This document shows positions 60,589 through 64,000 of a stretch of 64,000 bases of DNA, one piece after another. The stretch covers positions 1,860,001 through 1,924,000 of the forward strand of contig NZ_CP009434.1 of NCBI RefSeq assembly GCF_000960995.1, given 5' to 3'. The stretch comes from Burkholderia glumae LMG 2196 = ATCC 33617. GTDB taxonomy: Bacteria > Pseudomonadota > Gammaproteobacteria > Burkholderiales > Burkholderiaceae. The notes under the pieces are model-generated. The model saw only the letters and a list, made by a program, of their open reading frames with translations. It was not told the DNA's origin and searched no databases. The stretch's first letter is position 1, and every line of letters starts with the position of its first letter. A program made the translations under genes and the position numbers.

Positions 60589-60684
60589 AGCCAGATCAAA
60601 CTTCCGATCCATAGCGCGGCCGCGGCCGGCCTCCAAGCCGCGCTGCCCGGCCCGCGGCGAGGCGTTCGCAGCCGGCACGGCGGC

Positions 60685-63600
60685 TCAATAGACGTCGCGC
60701 AGGTAGCGCCGCTGCCTGGCCATGCGCGCGACGTACTCGGCGGCGCTTGCCTCGTCCATCCCGCCGTGCTCGGCCACCACCGCCTTCAGCGCCGCGTCGA
60801 CGTCGCGCGCCATGCGCGCGGCATCCCCGCACACGTAGAAATGCGCGCCGTCCTCGAGCCACGACCAGAGCTGCGCGCCGCGCTCGCGCATGCGGTCCTG
60901 CACATAGACCTTGGCGTCCTGGTCGCGCGAGAAGGCGAGATCGAGATGCGTGAGGAAACCGTCGTCGTGCATCGCGCTCAGTTCGTCGCGATAGTAGAAA
61001 TCGGTGGCCGCGTGCTGCTCGCCGAAGAACAGCCAGTTGCGCCCGCGCGCGCCGCGCGCGCGCCGCTCGTGCAGGAAGCCGCGGAACGGCGCGATCCCGG
61101 TGCCCGGCCCGACCATCACGATCGGCGTGTCGCCGCTCGCGGGCGGGCGGAAATGCGCCGACTTCTGCACGAACACGGGCACCGGCACGCCGCCCTCGCC
61201 CATCTGCGCGCGATCGGCGAGGAAGGTCGAGGCGACGCCCTTGCGCTCGCGCCGGCCGTTGCTGTAGCGCACCGCCGAGACGGTCAGATGCACCTCGCCG
61301 CGATGCGCGGCCGGGCTCGACGCGATCGAGTAGAGGCGCGGCTGGAGGCGCTTGAGCATCGCGACGAGTTCCGCCGCCGACAGCTCGACCGGAAACTCGT
61401 GCAGCACGTCGGCCAGCTGCTGCCCCCAGAGCCAGTTCTTCAGATCGGCCCTGCGATCCGAGGCGAGCAGCGCCTTCAGCGCGCCGTTGCGGCTGCGCCC
61501 GGCGATCAGCGCCAGCGCGTCCGGATGCGGCCGCGTGATGTCGAGATGACGGCCGAGCGCCTCGCCGAGCCGCAGCTCGCCCACGCCGGGCACGCTCACC
61601 GGCGTATCGGCCGACAGCCGGGTGAGCGTCAGCAGCTCGTCGACCACGGCCGGGCAATTGGTCGGCCAGATGCCGAGCGCGTCGCCGGCCTCGTATTCGA
61701 GCGCGGTGCCTTCGGTGGACAGCGCCAGGTAGCGCGTGTCCTTCGCGGCGCCGGGCCGGTTCAGCCTCAGGTTCGCGACCAGCCGCGAGGCGGCCGGCCG
61801 TGCCTTGCTGGGCAGCAGCGACGGGATCGCGCCGCCGTCGGGCACCGCGTGCAGCGCGGCGTCCACGGCCTTGATGCGCGCGATGGCGCGCTCGAGCCAG
61901 CTGTCGGCGGCCGGCTGGAACTCGACGTCGCAATCGACGCGCTCGGTCAGCCGCTCGGCGCCGAGCTCGGCGAGCCGGGCGTCGAGCCGGCGGCCATGGC
62001 CGCAGAACGCGTCGTAGTTGCGGTCGCCGAACGCGAGCACGGCGTAGCGCAGGCCGTCCAGGCGCGGCGCCGCGGCACCGGCCAGCGCCGCCGAGAACGC
62101 GGCGCCGTTGTCGGGTGCGTCGCCGTCGCCGAAGGTGCTCGTCATCAGCAGCGCGTATTGCGCGTTCGCGAACACGGCCGGCGTCGCGTCGGCCATGCAG
62201 GCCACGCGGATCTCGAAGCCGGCATTCATCAGCATGGTCGCGTAGAGCTCGGTCAGCGATTCGATGTTGCCGGTCTGCGATGCCCACAGCAGCAGCACCT
62301 TCGGCCGCGCATGCACGATCCGCACGCCGGCCGCGGCCGGCAGCGCCTCGCCCGGGCCGGCGCCCGGCGCCGCGCCGGCCGGCCCGGGCAGCGCCGGCGC
62401 CTCGCCCAGCGGCGCGCGGCTGTAGAGCCCGGCCAGCATGCCGTCGAGCCAGAGCCGCGTGGCCGGCGCGCACGGCGCGCTGGCCGGCAGCACCGGCACG
62501 CCGCCCGCGGGCGCGCCGCGCAGGCCGCTGAGGAAGCCGGCGAGATAGGCGCGCTCGGCATCGGAAAGGGGCGGCGCGGCGAGATCCTGCAGGCCGAGCG
62601 CGGCCGCGAACGTATCGAGAGCAGCGGACATGGGGGATTCCTGAGGCGGGGCCGCGCCGGCTTCGGCGGGCGCGGCCGGCGGGTTCGACGGCTGGCGCGC
62701 GCCGCCGGCGCCAGCGGCGCTGACGGGGTCGGCGGCGGCGCGCGCCACGCGCGTCAGCGCGACGGCGCAGAATTTGAGTTCGGGCTGCAGCGAGACCGGA
62801 TCGACGGCGTCGTGGGTCAGCGCGTTGATGCAGAGCTCGTCGCCGTATACGTCGTTCCAGTGCATCGGCGCGAACGCGGCGCCGGGCTGCACGCGATCGC
62901 TGATGGCGGCCGGCAGCACCGCGCGGCCGCGCCGCGAGCGCAGCTCGACGCTGTCCTGCGGGCCGATGCCGAGCGCCGCGGCGTCCTGCGGATGCAGCTC
63001 GACGAACGGCTTCGGGTTCAGCTTGTTCAGCATCGCCACCTTGCCGGTCTTGGTCATGGTGTGCCACTGGTGCTGCAGGCGGCCGGTGTTCAGCACGATC
63101 GGATATTCGGCGCACGGCAGCTCGGCCGCCTCGGCGTGCGGCCGCGCGAAGAAGCGCGCGCGCCCGCTGGGAGTCGGGAACGCGAGCGCCGGCACGCTGC
63201 CGTCGCCGGCGATGCGGCGGGTCTGGCTCACGCCGTCGTTGAGGTAGCGCAGCGGGTGCCGGTCCTGCCCGTCGCCGGGAGGACAGGGCCATTGCAGCGG
63301 CGTCGCGCGCAGCGCGCGGTGGCTCGCGCCGCGCAGGTCGTAGCCGGTGGCCGGGTTCGAGAACCGCACGATCTCGGCGAACACCTCGTCCGCGCTCGCG
63401 TAGTCGAACGCCTCGCCGTAGCCCATCTCGCGCGCCACGGCCGCGACGATCGCCCAGTCGGCGCGCGCCTCGCCGGGCGGCTCGATGGCCTGCTGCATCA
63501 GCGTCAGGTTGCGCTCCGAGTTGATCATCACGCCCTCGGCCTCGGCCCATAGCGCGCCGGGCAGCAGGATATCGGCATAGCGGTTGGTCTCGGTGTCGAG

Positions 63601-64000
63601 GAACGCGTCCTGCGCGATCACGAGTTCGGCGGCCTGCAGGCCGGCGATCGCGTTGGCGCGGTTCGCGACGGTGGCCGCCGGATTCGTGCAGATGATCCAG
63701 CAGGCCTTGATCTCGCCCGATGCCATCCGCTCGAACATGTCGATCGTGCCGGCGCCGCCGCCGTCGGCGCGCAGCGTGCCGGGCGGCAGCTGCCAGACCG
63801 CCTCGACGAAGGCGCGGTCGGCGGCGTCGAGCAGGCTGCGCTGGCCCGGCAGCCCCGGCCCCATGTAGCCCATCTCGCGTCCGCCCATCGCGTTCGGCTG
63901 GCCGGTCAGCGAGAACGGCCCGCTGCCGGGCCGGCAGATCGCGCCGGTGGCCAGATGCAGGTTGCAGATCGCGTTGGTGTGCCAGGTGCCGCGCGTGCTC
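60685..64000 (-). CDS. Assimilatory nitrate reductase fused to a diflavin reductase (5' end outside the window)
   Basis: The gene runs off the right edge. The first visible part is the C-terminal half of a NasA-type molybdopterin oxidoreductase (TNAICNLHLATGAICRPGSG, then LDTETNRYADILLPG and the MPT-binding WHTMTKTGKVAMLN region). This is fused to a flavodoxin domain (WASQTGNIES, about 520 codons in), an FAD domain (LYSIASSPAAH) and an NADPH domain (GPGTGIAPFRGFLHERR, CGDAARMARDV, RYLRDVY). It is a sulfite-reductase-like NADPH-to-nitrate enzyme in one chain. Over 1100 codons are visible. Confidence 0.92.
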   Translation of the reverse strand, partial: STRGTWHTNAICNLHLATGAICRPGSGPFSLTGQPNAMGGREMGYMGPGLPGQRSLLDAADRAFVEAVWQLPPGTLRADGGGAGTIDMFERMASGEIKACWIICTNPAATVANRANAIAGLQAAELVIAQDAFLDTETNRYADILLPGALWAEAEGVMINSERNLTLMQQAIEPPGEARADWAIVAAVAREMGYGEAFDYASADEVFAEIVRFSNPATGYDLRGASHRALRATPLQWPCPPGDGQDRHPLRYLNDGVSQTRRIAGDGSVPALAFPTPSGRARFFARPHAEAAELPCAEYPIVLNTGRLQHQWHTMTKTGKVAMLNKLNPKPFVELHPQDAAALGIGPQDSVELRSRRGRAVLPAAISDRVQPGAAFAPMHWNDVYGDELCINALTHDAVDPVSLQPELKFCAVALTRVARAAADPVSAAGAGGARQPSNPPAAPAEAGAAPPQESPMSAALDTFAAALGLQDLAAPPLSDAERAYLAGFLSGLRGAPAGGVPVLPASAPCAPATRLWLDGMLAGLYSRAPLGEAPALPGPAGAAPGAGPGEALPAAAGVRIVHARPKVLLLWASQTGNIESLTELYATMLMNAGFEIRVACMADATPAVFANAQYALLMTSTFGDGDAPDNGAAFSAALAGAAAPRLDGLRYAVLAFGDRNYDAFCGHGRRLDARLAELGAERLTERVDCDVEFQPAADSWLERAIARIKAVDAALHAVPDGGAIPSLLPSKARPAASRLVANLRLNRPGAAKDTRYLALSTEGTALEYEAGDALGIWPTNCPAVVDELLTLTRLSADTPVSVPGVGELRLGEALGRHLDITRPHPDALALIAGRSRNGALKALLASDRRADLKNWLWGQQLADVLHEFPVELSAAELVAMLKRLQPRLYSIASSPAAHRGEVHLTVSAVRYSNGRRERKGVASTFLADRAQMGEGGVPVPVFVQKSAHFRPPASGDTPIVMVGPGTGIAPFRGFLHERRARGARGRNWLFFGEQHAATDFYYRDELSAMHDDGFLTHLDLAFSRDQDAKVYVQDRMRERGAQLWSWLEDGAHFYVCGDAARMARDVDAALKAVVAEHGGMDEASAAEYVARMARQRRYLRDVY

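Overview
The window is about 68-70% G+C, and the gene families and start-site styles fit a Burkholderia-like betaproteobacterium (the B. gladioli/glumae/plantarii group is my guess from memory, not a measurement). It looks chromosomal and mostly catabolic, transport and regulatory. I see no rRNA, tRNA, CRISPR array or prophage. Both ends cut genes: a feruloyl-CoA synthase-like gene at the left and a nitrate reductase-flavoprotein fusion at the right.

Region 1 (1-4.4 kb, + strand): the 3' end of an acyl-CoA synthetase, a PLP-dependent D-threonine aldolase/D-serine dehydratase-like enzyme preceded by a perfect 8-bp inverted repeat, a LysR regulator and an unassigned TIM-barrel protein. Region 2 (4.5-19.2 kb, - strand): a long catabolic block. 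It holds a Tat-exported oligopeptide-type ABC importer (binding protein, two permeases, fused double ATPase), then three DAO-family flavin oxidoreductases, an AraC regulator, a bicupin, an aldehyde dehydrogenase and an M20 amidohydrolase, with a HAD dehalogenase upstream. The two transcript heads (before the binding protein and before the third flavoenzyme) share a conserved element of about 43 bp, and a weaker copy precedes the HAD gene, suggesting one regulon. Region 3 (19.5-26.7 kb, + strand): acetyltransferase, D-2-hydroxyacid dehydrogenase, class III aminotransferase, Lrp regulator, succinate-semialdehyde dehydrogenase and FMN monooxygenase. Together with region 2 this reads as uptake, deacylation, oxidation and transamination of an amine or amino-acid-like substrate feeding succinate.

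Region 4 (26.7-32.3 kb): an AT-rich island, then a methyl-accepting chemotaxis gene split by an 865-bp IS5-family element with a 3-bp TTA duplication. Removing the element restores a 517-codon reading frame. A Tat-exported phospholipase C-type enzyme follows, with a 44-codon lipoprotein gene just upstream of it. Region 5 (32.3-40.1 kb): an RND tripartite efflux operon divergent from an AdeRS-like two-component system, with a direct repeat in the shared promoter. Region 6 (40.1-47.2 kb): leuA with a leader peptide rich in rare CTA leucine codons, and a YhaO/YhaN-type DNA repair pair.

Region 7 (47.3-54.2 kb): a penicillin/AHL acylase homologue, a second Fur-family gene, a nitroreductase and a PvdE/SyrD-type exporter (the last two with Fur boxes), and an 89-codon gene of unknown function under two adjacent LexA-type SOS boxes. 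Region 8 (54.6-64 kb): an unknown membrane protein, a LuxR-type regulator with two HTH domains overlapping a PHB depolymerase, a phasin-like protein, an acetyl-CoA hydrolase/CoA-transferase with an IclR-type operator candidate, and the nitrate reductase fusion.

The points most worth following are the double SOS box gene, the shared element of the flavoenzyme cluster, the leuA leader, the precisely interrupted chemoreceptor and the small lipoprotein gene.
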